Below are positions 28,345 to 36,839 of a stretch of DNA of 64,000 nucleotides, piece by piece. Source of the stretch: Pseudomonas sp. GOM7 (GTDB taxonomy: Bacteria > Pseudomonadota > Gammaproteobacteria > Pseudomonadales > Pseudomonadaceae); assembly GCF_026723825.1 (NCBI RefSeq), contig NZ_CP113519.1:868001-932000 (forward strand). Reading direction: 5' to 3'. The translations under genes were made by a program, and so were the position numbers. Position 1 is the stretch's first letter. Each line of letters starts with the position of its first letter. The notes below the pieces were generated by a model. It was not told the origin of the DNA and did not search any database. It saw only the letters and a program-made list of their open reading frames with translations.

Positions 28345-29868
28345 CTATAGCGCTTTGGCCATGCGGCTGGCCAGCAGCGCCCAGCCCAGCAGGAGCGCGC
28401 AAAGCAGTGCCAGCGGCCAGTTGCGCCACTGCAGGTAGGGCGTCAGCCCCTGCATGGACTGCACCTCGCCATAGAGTACGGCCTGCTCGAACTGCGGCAG
28501 CCGCTTTTGCACTCGACCATAGGGATCGATCAGCACGGTGATGCCATTGTTGGTGGCGCGGATCATCCAGCGGCCAGCCTCCAGGGCGCGCATCTGCGCC
28601 ATCTGCAGGTGTTGCAGGGGGCCGATGGAGGTGCCGAACCAGGCGTCGTTGCTCACGGTCAGGAGGATATCGCTCTGGGCCGCCATTTGGGCGGCGAACG
28701 CAGGGTAGACCACCTCGTAGCAGATATAGGGCGCGATGCGCTGCCCCTTGGCCAGCAGCGGTGGCTGATCGGCCGGGCCGCGGGCGAAGTCGGACATCGG
28801 CAGGTCGAAGAAGGCGATCAGGCCACGCAGCACTTCCTGTAGCGGCACGTACTCGCCGAAGGGCACCAGCTTCTGCTTGAGGTAGGTGCCTTGGCCTGCG
28901 CCGAAACTGGTGATCGCGTTGTAATAGCGCATCTCGCCGCGTGCATTGGGCTGACGCACGGGCACGCCGGTGATCAGGGCGCTGTCGCGGTCGCGGGCGA
29001 AGCGATCCATCACGCCGATATAGCCCTGCGCCTGGTCCTTGAGCACGGGGATGGCGGTTTCCGGCCAGACCAGGATATCCACGGGCTTGGCGCTGAAGCT
29101 GAGGTCGCGGTACAGCGCCAGTTGTGCGCTCAGTTGCGCTGGATCCCACTTGAGGTTTTGCTCGACGTTGCCCTGGATCGCGGCGACCTTCAGCGGTTCG
29201 CCCTTGGGCATCGTCCAGGAATGATCCTGCAGGGCGAGGCCGGCACCCCAGGGTGCCACCAGCAATACCAGGGCGCAGGCATAGAAGGCTCGGCGTGGGC
29301 GCAAGGCATTGAGGTTGACGATCAGCGCGGCCGAGAGCGCCAGCGCGAACGACAACAGCCAGACCCCGCCCAGCGGTGCCAGCCCTGCCAGCGGGCCGCT
29401 GAGTTGGCTATAGCCGGCGTAGAGCCAGGGAAAACCGGTGAGGAACCAGCCACGGAACACTTCCTGCGCCACCCACAAGGCCGCGAAGGCCAGGGCATCG
29501 GCCAGTGGCGCCTCGCGGCGGCGGATCCAGCGTGCCCAGACGGCCCCGAACAGGGCGAAGAACAGCCCCAGGCCGGCGACGAAACCCAGGGTCAGAAAGC
29601 CGGCCAGGGCCGGCGAGGCCGAGCCGTAGTCGTGGATGCTGACATATACCCAGCTAGTGCCTGAGGCGAACAGGCCGAAGCCATAGCTCCAGCTACGCAG
29701 CGCCGCCTGGCCGGGGCGCAACTCGCGCAGGCCGTAATACAGCAGGGCAATGGAGATGACGGCCAGCGGCCAGATATCGAAGGGTGCCAACGCCAGCGTG
29801 GTGAGCGCACCGCCGAGCATGGCGAGCAGATGACCGGGCCAGCCCGGGCGGGTTATCCATTGCGGCAT
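28345..29868 (-). CDS. lnt: apolipoprotein N-acyltransferase
   Basis: A 507-residue inner-membrane enzyme that adds the third acyl chain to lipoproteins in the last step of their maturation. Six or so membrane spans are followed by a periplasmic nitrilase-like domain with the catalytic Glu in VWPETAIP, the Lys in LKQKLVPFGEYVP and the Cys in YICYEVVYP. The start at 29868 has AGGA seven bases upstream; longer frames lack family similarity. In P. aeruginosa corA-family and ybeY genes normally adjoin lnt; here pilD follows instead. Confidence 0.95.
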   Translation of the reverse strand: MPQWITRPGWPGHLLAMLGGALTTLALAPFDIWPLAVISIALLYYGLRELRPGQAALRSWSYGFGLFASGTSWVYVSIHDYGSASPALAGFLTLGFVAGLGLFFALFGAVWARWIRRREAPLADALAFAALWVAQEVFRGWFLTGFPWLYAGYSQLSGPLAGLAPLGGVWLLSFALALSAALIVNLNALRPRRAFYACALVLLVAPWGAGLALQDHSWTMPKGEPLKVAAIQGNVEQNLKWDPAQLSAQLALYRDLSFSAKPVDILVWPETAIPVLKDQAQGYIGVMDRFARDRDSALITGVPVRQPNARGEMRYYNAITSFGAGQGTYLKQKLVPFGEYVPLQEVLRGLIAFFDLPMSDFARGPADQPPLLAKGQRIAPYICYEVVYPAFAAQMAAQSDILLTVSNDAWFGTSIGPLQHLQMAQMRALEAGRWMIRATNNGITVLIDPYGRVQKRLPQFEQAVLYGEVQSMQGLTPYLQWRNWPLALLCALLLGWALLASRMAKAL

Positions 29869-29935
29869 GGAAGCATCCTGGGGAGTCTGAGGTGGCGCAA
29901 GGGTAGAGCGGATCGGGGCGCGGGGAAAGCCTTCA

Positions 29936-29960
29936 TGCAGCGCAGACAACCTGCGCTGCA
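29936..29960 (-). terminator. hairpin after pilD
   Basis: Perfect 10-bp stem TGCAGCGCAG/CTGCGCTGCA with a 5-nt loop, four bases past the pilD stop and before lnt on the same strand. There is no T-run, so it may stabilise the pilD message rather than terminate it. Confidence 0.45.
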
Positions 29961-29963
29961 CAC

Positions 29964-30833
29964 TCAGAACCCGGCGAAGTGCAGATAGCTGGAGGTGATG
30001 GCATCACCCCAGAGCAGGGCGATCCAGCCGGCGATGGCCAGGTAGGGGCCGAAGGGGATGGGCGTGCTGGTGTCGCTGCCACGCAGGCGCAGAAGGATCA
30101 CCCCCAGAACCGCACCGACCAGGGACGACAGCAGGATGGTCAGCGGCAGCACCTGCCAGCCACCCCAGGCGCCGATCATGGCCAGCAGCTTGAAGTCGCC
30201 GTGACCCATGCCCTCCTTACCGGTGATCAGCTTGAACAACCAGTACACCGACCACAGGCTCAGATAACCGGCAATGGCGCCCCACAGGGCGTCTTCCAGG
30301 CTGGTGAACAGGCCGAAGTGGTTGACCATCAGGCCGAGCCAGAGCAGAGGCAGTACCAGCACGTCCGGCAGGATCTGGTGGTCGGCGTCGATAAGGCTCA
30401 TCGCCAGCAGGCCCCAGCTCAATAGCAGCATGGCACCCGCCTGCCAGGTGAAACCGAAATGCCAGGCGATATAAGCCGAAAGCAGGCCGCAGGCCAGCTC
30501 CACAATGGGGTAACGCTTGCTAATGGCCGCCTTGCAGTTGGAGCACTTACCGCGCAGCGCCAGATAGCTGAGCAGCGGAACGTTCTCCCAAGGGCGAATT
30601 TCATGACCGCAGTACGGGCAGCTCGAATTGGGCAGGATCAGATTGAAGGTGGCCTGCCTGGGTTCGGCAGGCAGCTCCAGTATCTCGCGTGCCTGCTCCC
30701 GCCAATCTCGCTGCAACATCAGCGGCAGGCGGTAGACCACCACATTGAGAAAGCTGCCGATCAACAGGCCCAGCAGCAGGGCGCAGCAAGCGAAGGCCAG
30801 CGTGTGGCTGGCCAGAAAATCAAGCACCAGCAT
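29964..30833 (-). CDS. pilD: type IV prepilin peptidase/N-methyltransferase
   Basis: A 289-residue inner-membrane bifunctional enzyme. It cleaves the leader of PilA and of type II secretion pseudopilins and methylates the new N-terminal Phe. The cytoplasmic loop carries two CxxC pairs (CPYCGHE and CSNCK) as in classical PilD, and the aspartyl protease residues lie in DADHQILPD and GHGDFK. Its ATG directly follows the pilC stop (TAAATG). In P. aeruginosa pilD is followed by coaE; here lnt follows. Confidence 0.97.
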   Translation of the reverse strand: MLVLDFLASHTLAFACCALLLGLLIGSFLNVVVYRLPLMLQRDWREQAREILELPAEPRQATFNLILPNSSCPYCGHEIRPWENVPLLSYLALRGKCSNCKAAISKRYPIVELACGLLSAYIAWHFGFTWQAGAMLLLSWGLLAMSLIDADHQILPDVLVLPLLWLGLMVNHFGLFTSLEDALWGAIAGYLSLWSVYWLFKLITGKEGMGHGDFKLLAMIGAWGGWQVLPLTILLSSLVGAVLGVILLRLRGSDTSTPIPFGPYLAIAGWIALLWGDAITSSYLHFAGF

Positions 30834-32051
30834 TTAAACCACGGAGCCCAGTTGGAATATCGGCAGGTACATGGCAATGATCAAGCCGCCAACCAGTACC
30901 CCGAGCACGGCCATGATGATCGGCTCCATCAGACTGGTGAGGCCATCGACCATATTGTCCACTTCCTCTTCATAGAAGGAGGCGACCTTGTCGAGCATCT
31001 CGTCTAGCGAGCCGGACTCCTCGCCGATAGCGGTCATCTGCACGGCCATGGAGGGGAAGGTGCCGGTGGTCTTCATCGAGAAGTTGAGTTGCATGCCGGT
31101 GGACACGTCTGCCTTGATCTTGTTGGTCGCGGTCTTGAACACCACGTTGCCGGTGGCGCCGGAGACGGAATCCAGCGCATCCACCAGTGGCACGCCGGCG
31201 GCGAAGGTGGTGGAGAGGGTGCGGGCGAAGCGTGCTACGGCCGACTTGTAGAGAATGTCGCCGATGATGGGGAGCTTGAGTACGGTGCGATCCACCGAGT
31301 CACGGAATTTCTGCGAGCGTTTCATTGCTTCCTTGAAGGCAAAGGCCGCCGCGAAAATCCCGATCAGGAAGATGAACCACCATTCCTGCAGGAACTGGGA
31401 TATCCCGATTACCATCAAGGTGAAGGCGGGCAACTCGGCGCCGAAGTTGGCGAAGACCGACTCGAACTGAGGCACTACCTTGATCAGCAGGATGGCGGAG
31501 ACGATGATCGCCACCACCACCACGGCAATGGGGTAGTTCATCGCCTTCTTGATCTTGGCCTTGAGTGCTTCGGTCTTTTCCTTGTAGGTGGCGATACGGT
31601 CCAGCAGGTTTTCCAGTGCGCCGGCTTGTTCACCGGACTCCACCAGGTTGCAGTACAGCTCGTCGAAATACTGTGGCTTCTTACGCAGCGAGGCGGCGAA
31701 GCTGTTACCGGCGGCGACTTCCTGCTTCACCTCGTCCACCAGCTTGCGCATATTTGGGTTCTCGAAACCTTCGGCAATGATGTCGAAGGACTGCAGCAAG
31801 GGCACGCCGGCCTTCATCATGGTCGCCATCTGCCGGGTGAACAGGGCGATGTCCATGGGCTTGATCTTCTTGCCACCGCCGAAGGAAATGCTCGATTTCT
31901 TGCGCACCTTGGTTGGGTTGATGCCCTGCTTGCGCAGTTGCGCCTTGACCAGGGACGGGTTCTGCCCGTTGATCTCGCCTTTGACGACCGCGCCGCTTTT
32001 GTTCTTGCCTTCCCAGGTGAATACGCTGGTTTTCAGAGCTTTTGCCGCCAT
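30834..32051 (-). CDS. pilC: type IV pilus inner-membrane platform protein
   Basis: A 405-residue GspF-fold protein that sits in the inner membrane and couples the PilB and PilT motors to pilin insertion. It shows the two GspF repeats and three membrane spans (about 175-195, 225-245 and 375-400) and the family blocks FTRQMATMMKAGVPLLQS and VPLVDALDSVSGATGN. It lies between pilB (2-bp gap) and pilD (adjacent) in the order pilBCD. Confidence 0.97.
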   Translation of the reverse strand: MAAKALKTSVFTWEGKNKSGAVVKGEINGQNPSLVKAQLRKQGINPTKVRKKSSISFGGGKKIKPMDIALFTRQMATMMKAGVPLLQSFDIIAEGFENPNMRKLVDEVKQEVAAGNSFAASLRKKPQYFDELYCNLVESGEQAGALENLLDRIATYKEKTEALKAKIKKAMNYPIAVVVVAIIVSAILLIKVVPQFESVFANFGAELPAFTLMVIGISQFLQEWWFIFLIGIFAAAFAFKEAMKRSQKFRDSVDRTVLKLPIIGDILYKSAVARFARTLSTTFAAGVPLVDALDSVSGATGNVVFKTATNKIKADVSTGMQLNFSMKTTGTFPSMAVQMTAIGEESGSLDEMLDKVASFYEEEVDNMVDGLTSLMEPIIMAVLGVLVGGLIIAMYLPIFQLGSVV

Positions 32052-32053
32052 GG

Positions 32054-33757
32054 TTAATCCTTGGTTACGCGGTTGACTTCCTCAAGGCTGGTAACCCCTT
32101 GCATGGCCTTGAGCAAAGCGGAGGTGCGCAGATCATTGAAGCCGTCTTTACGCATCTGTGTGGCGATATCGATGGAGTTGCCTTCTTCCATGATAATGCG
32201 CTGCAGGTTGGGCGTGTTTTTAACCACTTCATAAATACCGACACGACCCTTGTAACCGCCCTTGCAATTTTCGCAGCCAACCGGGCCGTAGATCTTGAAG
32301 GTGCCGATCTTGTCCTCGGGGAAGCCTTCAGCCAGCAGCGCTTCGCGCGGTACGTCCACTTCCTTCTTACAGTGGTTGCACAGCTTGCGCGCCAGGCGCT
32401 GGGCGATGATCAGGTTCACCGAGGTGGCGATATTGAAGGAGGGCACACCCATGTTGCGCAGGCGCGTGAGGGTTTCCGCGGCGCTGTTGGTATGCAGGGT
32501 GGACATTACCATGTGCCCGGTCTGCGCGGCCTTGACGGCGATGGAGGCGGTATCCAGATCGCGGATCTCACCCACCATGATGATGTCCGGATCCTGACGC
32601 AGGAAGGCGCGTAGCGCCTGGGTGAAGTCCATACCCTGCTTGGGATTGACGTTGACCTGGTTGATACCTTCGAGGTTGATTTCCACCGGGTCTTCGGCGG
32701 TGGAAATGTTCACGTCCGGCGTATTGAGAATATTCAGGCCGGTATAGAGCGACACCGTCTTGCCCGAGCCGGTGGGGCCGGTGACCAGGATCATGCCCTG
32801 GGGTTGCTTGAGGGCATTCATATAGAGCTCTTTCTGCTCTTCTTCGTAGCCGAGGGCATCGATACCCATCTGTGCGCTGGTGGGGTCGAGAATCCGCATA
32901 ACGATCTTCTCGCCCCACAGGGTGGGCAGTGTGTTGACGCGAAAGTCGATGGCCTTGTTCTTTGATACGCGCATCTTGATCCGGCCATCCTGCGGCTTGC
33001 GCCGCTCGGAAATATCCAGTGCGGCCATCACCTTGAGGCGCGCGGAAATGCGTGGCGCCAACTGGATGGGTGGGCGGGCTACTTCATGCAGGATACCGTC
33101 GGTACGAAAGCGCACGCGGTAGGTCTTTTCGTAGGGCTCGAAGTGCAGGTCGGAAGAGCCTCCCTTGATGGCATCCAGCAGCATCTTGTTGACGAAGCGC
33201 ACCACTGGCGCGTCGTCGGCATCGGCGCCAGTTTCACCTACCGGCTTGTCATCATTGACCGCCTCCACATCCAGGCCATCCAGATCTACATCGGCCAGAT
33301 CCTCCATGCCGCTATTGGATGACTCGAAGAACTTGTCGATGGCATCGCCGAGCTTGTCATCCTCGACCAGAATGGCTTCGGTGTTGAGGCCTGTACTGAA
33401 CTGGATGTCGGTGACGGCCTGGTGGTTGGTGGGGTCGGAAAGCCCGACGAACAACTTATTGCCCCGCCGCCACAACGGCAGCACTCGATGCTGGCGTACC
33501 AGCTTTTCGCTGACCAGGTCACGTGGCTGACTTTCCTTGTCGATGGCGTTGAGGTCGAAGAAGGATACGCCGAACTGCTCCGAGGCCAGCTCGGCCAGGG
33601 CCCGGCTCTTGACCAGCCTGTTCTGCACCAGATAGGTCACCAGCGACAGCTTGTTGCGCTGGGCTTGCTGTTGCGCTTGCTGGGCGGCCTTTTCGTCCAT
33701 CAACCCGGTTTGCGCCAACTGCCTGGCCAGGCCGGAAAGGGAAATGCTGTCGTTCAT
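32054..33757 (-). CDS. pilB: type IV pilus extension ATPase
   Basis: A 567-residue hexameric motor of the GspE family that powers pilus extension. It has an N-terminal MshEN-type domain, Walker [13 protein letters not shown], the Asp box, Walker B ([12 protein letters not shown]) and the His box, plus the zinc site with four cysteines (CNHCKK and CENCKGG). The start at 33757 has GGAG six bases upstream; an earlier GTG is less likely. It is divergent from pilA, with 222 bp between them. Confidence 0.96.
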   Translation of the reverse strand: MNDSISLSGLARQLAQTGLMDEKAAQQAQQQAQRNKLSLVTYLVQNRLVKSRALAELASEQFGVSFFDLNAIDKESQPRDLVSEKLVRQHRVLPLWRRGNKLFVGLSDPTNHQAVTDIQFSTGLNTEAILVEDDKLGDAIDKFFESSNSGMEDLADVDLDGLDVEAVNDDKPVGETGADADDAPVVRFVNKMLLDAIKGGSSDLHFEPYEKTYRVRFRTDGILHEVARPPIQLAPRISARLKVMAALDISERRKPQDGRIKMRVSKNKAIDFRVNTLPTLWGEKIVMRILDPTSAQMGIDALGYEEEQKELYMNALKQPQGMILVTGPTGSGKTVSLYTGLNILNTPDVNISTAEDPVEINLEGINQVNVNPKQGMDFTQALRAFLRQDPDIIMVGEIRDLDTASIAVKAAQTGHMVMSTLHTNSAAETLTRLRNMGVPSFNIATSVNLIIAQRLARKLCNHCKKEVDVPREALLAEGFPEDKIGTFKIYGPVGCENCKGGYKGRVGIYEVVKNTPNLQRIIMEEGNSIDIATQMRKDGFNDLRTSALLKAMQGVTSLEEVNRVTKD

Positions 33758-33917
33758 CACGGGCTCCACACAGAATCTCTGCCTTATAGCCCAGTTGCAG
33801 GGTGGCTGCCAAACCGCGAAAGTGGGAGTGACAAAAAATGGCAGTTAGTGCCGGTTGAGGATGCTGTTGCCTTTGTTGTGCTTGCGGAACGGCGCCATTT
33901 GGCGTGTTCTGAAAGGT

Positions 33918-33933
33918 TGGCACGAGGTCTGCA
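33918..33933 (+). promoter_or_regulatory. sigma-54 promoter of pilA
   Basis: TGGCACGAGGTCTGCA closely matches the -24/-12 consensus (TGGCACG-N4-TTGCA), with correct GG-GC spacing, 46 bp before the pilA start. In Pseudomonas pilA is transcribed by RpoN with the PilR/PilS pair, which fits. PilR sites would lie upstream toward pilB. Confidence 0.9.
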
Positions 33934-33979
33934 TTTTTCAGGACAGGCTCTGGGCCTATCCATTTCTAGGAGAGAACGA

Positions 33980-34474
33980 ATGAAAGCTCAAATGCAAAAA
34001 GGTTTTACCCTCATCGAATTGATGATCGTGGTTGCAATTATCGGTATCCTGGCCGCCGTTGCTCTGCCGGCTTATCAGGATTACACCGCTCGTGCTAAGG
34101 TGTCTGAAGTAGTTCTGGCTGCTTCTCAGTGCCGTACTACCATTACTGAGGCTTCTCAGACTGGCTTTGCTGCAACCCCAGCGGCTGCTAATAGCTTTGG
34201 CTGCGGAGAGAATGCTACTGGCCCAGTTTCTCAATATGTGGCTACCATTCAAACGACTGCCACTGGTATCATTCAGGTCGCAGCGCGTAATATTTCCCAG
34301 TTGGGTACCAATGTGAACCTGGAGTTGCGTCCGTTCAGCGATGCTAACGGCACAACTGCCATGGCTGCAGCTGGCTATAACCGCGCTTCTCTTACCCCCA
34401 TTCTCGCTTGGCAGTGCGCTGCTGCTGCCACTAACGGCATTGAGACTAAGTACTTGCCGGCTAGCTGCCGTTAA
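33980..34474 (+). CDS. pilA: type IVa major pilin
   Basis: A 164-residue prepilin. The leader is MKAQMQKG (8 residues, cleaved after Gly8), the mature N-terminus [35 protein letters not shown] carries the needed Glu5, and the C-terminal disulfide loop lies between the Cys in WQC and that in PASC. Two more cysteines (SQCRT and FGCGE) may form a second bridge. The body is Ala/Thr/Ser-rich. GC content is clearly lower than in neighbouring genes, as expected for an exchanged pilin cassette. A strong terminator and a TfpZ-like gene follow. Confidence 0.97.
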   Translation: MKAQMQKGFTLIELMIVVAIIGILAAVALPAYQDYTARAKVSEVVLAASQCRTTITEASQTGFAATPAAANSFGCGENATGPVSQYVATIQTTATGIIQVAARNISQLGTNVNLELRPFSDANGTTAMAAAGYNRASLTPILAWQCAAAATNGIETKYLPASCR

Positions 34475-34514
34475 GCATAGATAAACACTCAGCCCTACGC
34501 TGTGTGCTAGTTCT

Positions 34515-34548
34515 AAACAATGCCCCGCTGTGCGGGGCATTGTTTTTT
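34515..34548 (+). terminator. pilA transcription terminator
   Basis: A 14-bp perfect stem (AAACAATGCCCCGC and its complement) with loop TGT, followed by a T6 run. This is a strong intrinsic terminator 40 bp after pilA, so the accessory gene downstream needs readthrough or its own promoter. Confidence 0.93.
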
Positions 34549-34627
34549 CGTTGTGAAAACTAGGAGCAATAATATTAGAGCTCCTTGATCTTCATTTTCT
34601 GGGGCTATTTTCTTTTTTGGAAAGTCT

Positions 34628-35359
34628 ATGGGGTTACGTCTAAAAGCATTCTCTCTACATCTCGGCTTGTCCGGCGTTATTGCTCTGTTGGCGCTCTTTG
34701 TTGTGTTTAAACTCTGGTACCCGAATCCGTTACATGCGGCTGTAGGTGTGACCCATGTTTTCTTATTGTTATTGTTGGTCGATGTGATTCTTGGGCCGTT
34801 ATTGACCTTGTTGGTGTTCAAGGAGCGTAAAAAAACACTGGTGTTCGATCTGAGTGTGATCGCTGTGCTGCAATTGTCGGCTCTTAGCTACGGGTTGTGG
34901 ACTGTCGCTGAAGGGCGGCCCGCCTGGCTGGTGTTCAATACTGATCGTTTCGATCTGGTGCGAGTGTTGGATATCGATGCGCGTAAGCTGGATCAGGCAG
35001 CCCCCGAGTTCCGTCAGCCCTCCTGGCTTGGCCCGCGCTGGGTGGCAGCTACGCCGCCAGACGATAGCGCCGCGCGCAATGAGTTGATATTCGAGTCAGT
35101 GCAGGGTGGTAGTGACGTGCCACAGCGCCCTGAGCTTTACCTGTCGCTGGCCGATAGCAGTAAACGGATAAAAGAACGTTTGTACCCTTTGTCTGAGTTG
35201 CAGAGGTTCAACTCGGCGGACGAGATACAGTCGGCTATCAGTCAATGGCCTGAAGCTGACGCCTGGCTGCCCTTGATGGCGGGTACACCGATGGTGGTGT
35301 TATTGCGTAAGGAGACCGCCGAGGTCGTTGCGGTGGTGGACTTGCGGCCGTGGCTGTAG
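34628..35359 (+). CDS. tfpZ: TfpX/TfpZ-family type IV pilin accessory protein
   Basis: A 243-residue inner-membrane protein with three or four N-terminal membrane spans (residues 8-30, 40-65, 75-95) and a periplasmic C-terminal domain. It matches the TfpX/TfpZ/FimB accessory proteins encoded right after pilA in some Pseudomonas pilin groups and in Moraxella and Dichelobacter: the blocks GVTHVFLLLLLVDVILGPLL and LVFKERKKTLVFDL are typical. TfpX/TfpZ proteins modulate pilus assembly for their cognate pilin. Low GC in its first third, together with pilA, points to a transferred pilin cassette. The exact class (X or Z) needs alignment. Confidence 0.8.
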   Translation: MGLRLKAFSLHLGLSGVIALLALFVVFKLWYPNPLHAAVGVTHVFLLLLLVDVILGPLLTLLVFKERKKTLVFDLSVIAVLQLSALSYGLWTVAEGRPAWLVFNTDRFDLVRVLDIDARKLDQAAPEFRQPSWLGPRWVAATPPDDSAARNELIFESVQGGSDVPQRPELYLSLADSSKRIKERLYPLSELQRFNSADEIQSAISQWPEADAWLPLMAGTPMVVLLRKETAEVVAVVDLRPWL

Positions 35360-35678
35360 CCGCGGCCGTCACTCTGGAATAGGAAACTACTGGAGCTGGT
35401 TGGTTTGCCGATGTGGTTTGGCAAGTTTGCCAGGCAAGTAGAATAGCTCTCAGATTTTGTCTGTCGGACCCTGCTGAAAACTAGGAGGAGGCTAGCTCTT
35501 GGTGGTGGGCATCGCTTTCACAGGTAGCGCTCGATCTCAAATGACGACTATATGATGAGTGTGGGTGAAGTTGAATGTTCGCACCGACAACCTCGGTTTA
35601 TCCATTCTGGCCTTGGTTTTCACGCAAGTATTGCGGCACTCCGGGTTCGTCCGAACTTATGCTGCTCCGGCCTGCCGG
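35360..35678. other. 319-bp gap between tfpZ and nadC
   Basis: No gene, repeat or tRNA is visible. The two flanking genes converge. In P. aeruginosa a tRNA-Thr used as a pilin-exchange site lies beside pilA; no cloverleaf or T-loop sequence occurs here. Base composition rises from the low-GC cassette to the genome norm across this stretch, so it may be the downstream recombination edge. Confidence 0.5.
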
Positions 35679-36527
35679 TCACAACGCCAACCGCATCGAC
35701 AAATCCACCGCCTGCACATCCTTGGTCAACGTCCCCAGCGAGATATAGTCCACACCCGTCTCGGCGATGGTGCGCAAGGTGCTGTCATTGATACCGCCCG
35801 AGGCTTCCAGCTTGGCGCGGCCTGCGTTCAGGCGTACGGCTTCGCGCATATCGTCCAATGACAGTTCGTCGAGCATGATGATATCGGCGCCGGCTTCCAG
35901 GGCCTCGCGCAGTTCTTCCAGGCTTTCCACTTCCACTTCCACCGGCTTGCCGGGAGCGATCTGCTGGGCGCTGCCTATGGCCTGGGCGATGCCGCCGCAG
36001 GCGGCGATGTGGTTTTCCTTGATCAGGAAGGCGTCGTACAGGCCTATGCGGTGGTTGTGGCAGCCACCACAGGTGACGGCGTATTTTTGCGCCAGGCGCA
36101 GGCCGGGCAGGGTCTTGCGGGTGTCCAGCAGTTTCACTTGAGTGCCGTCGACCAGGTCGGCGTAGTGGCGGCAGCGGGTGGCCACGGCCGACAGGGTCTG
36201 CAGGAAGTTCAGGGCGCTACGCTCGCCGCTGAGCAGGGCGCGCGCCGGGCCTTCGAGGCTGAACAGGGTCTGCTCGGGGTTGACCCGGTCGCCGTCCTGC
36301 ACCTGCCAGTGCACCGCTACGCGCGGGTCGAGCTGGCGGAACACGGCGTCGACCCAGGCAGTGCCGCAGATCACCGCCGCTTCGCGGGTGATGACGCGGG
36401 CGCTGGCCAGGCGTTCGGCGGGAATCAATTGCGCGGTGATGTCACCGCTACCGATGTCTTCGGCCAGGGCGCGGCGGACATTGGCTTCGATTTCGCTGCC
36501 GAGGTCGGCGAGGGTCAGATTGGGCAT
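35679..36527 (-). CDS. nadC: quinolinate phosphoribosyltransferase
   Basis: A 282-residue enzyme that converts quinolinate and PRPP to nicotinate mononucleotide in de novo NAD synthesis. Typical blocks are present: [29 protein letters not shown] and [17 protein letters not shown]. The start at 36527 ([10 protein letters not shown]) has GGAG upstream; a 70-residue upstream extension has no family match. From memory nadC also flanks pilA in P. aeruginosa, so the pilin region has kept its chromosomal site. Confidence 0.96.
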   Translation of the reverse strand: MPNLTLADLGSEIEANVRRALAEDIGSGDITAQLIPAERLASARVITREAAVICGTAWVDAVFRQLDPRVAVHWQVQDGDRVNPEQTLFSLEGPARALLSGERSALNFLQTLSAVATRCRHYADLVDGTQVKLLDTRKTLPGLRLAQKYAVTCGGCHNHRIGLYDAFLIKENHIAACGGIAQAIGSAQQIAPGKPVEVEVESLEELREALEAGADIIMLDELSLDDMREAVRLNAGRAKLEASGGINDSTLRTIAETGVDYISLGTLTKDVQAVDLSMRLAL

Positions 36528-36839
36528 GGTCGGCTCCGGGTTGGGCGAGCGGCGATTATAAAGGCGGCCGAACCTGGGGCAATGCTCCGTTGTCCATGCA
36601 GACAAGGGATTCGACTGCATCGCAGCCCCAGCGCCGCATGCAGGCCATGTGGCATCGCGAAAGAGGCGATCTGTGAAGCGCATCATGGAAGTGGCAAAAA
36701 TGAGCTTGGTATGTCGCACAGGCTCCCTATAATGCATTCATTCCGTTTATTTTGACGCCATATCGTTGACGTTACGAATAAGGCGCGGTTGCTGCTGTGC
36801 AGACCAGAGGCCCGAACGGGCAGTCTGCAGGAGACTAGA
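36528..36839. other. 312-bp divergent region nadC / DUF1631 gene
   Basis: No gene is seen. It carries promoters for the two divergent genes, including the good one listed at 36706-36733. Upstream of it the sequence is unremarkable. Confidence 0.5.
36706..36733 (+). promoter_or_regulatory. sigma-70-type promoter upstream of the DUF1631 gene
   Basis: TTGGTA and a perfect TATAAT with a 16-bp spacer, 107 bp before the start at 36840. This is the best housekeeping-type promoter seen in the window. The long leader after it (about 100 bases) has no clear riboswitch-like fold. Confidence 0.65.

Noticed and set aside
33422..33979. Long N-terminal extension of pilA in frame
   Set aside because: It runs back through the sigma-54 promoter and pilB on the other strand. 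The prepilin leader at 33980 with its ribosome site is the clear start.
35360..35678. Possible tRNA-Thr next to the pilin cassette, as in P. aeruginosa
   Set aside because: No acceptor stem, anticodon loop or T-loop sequence could be found on either strand.
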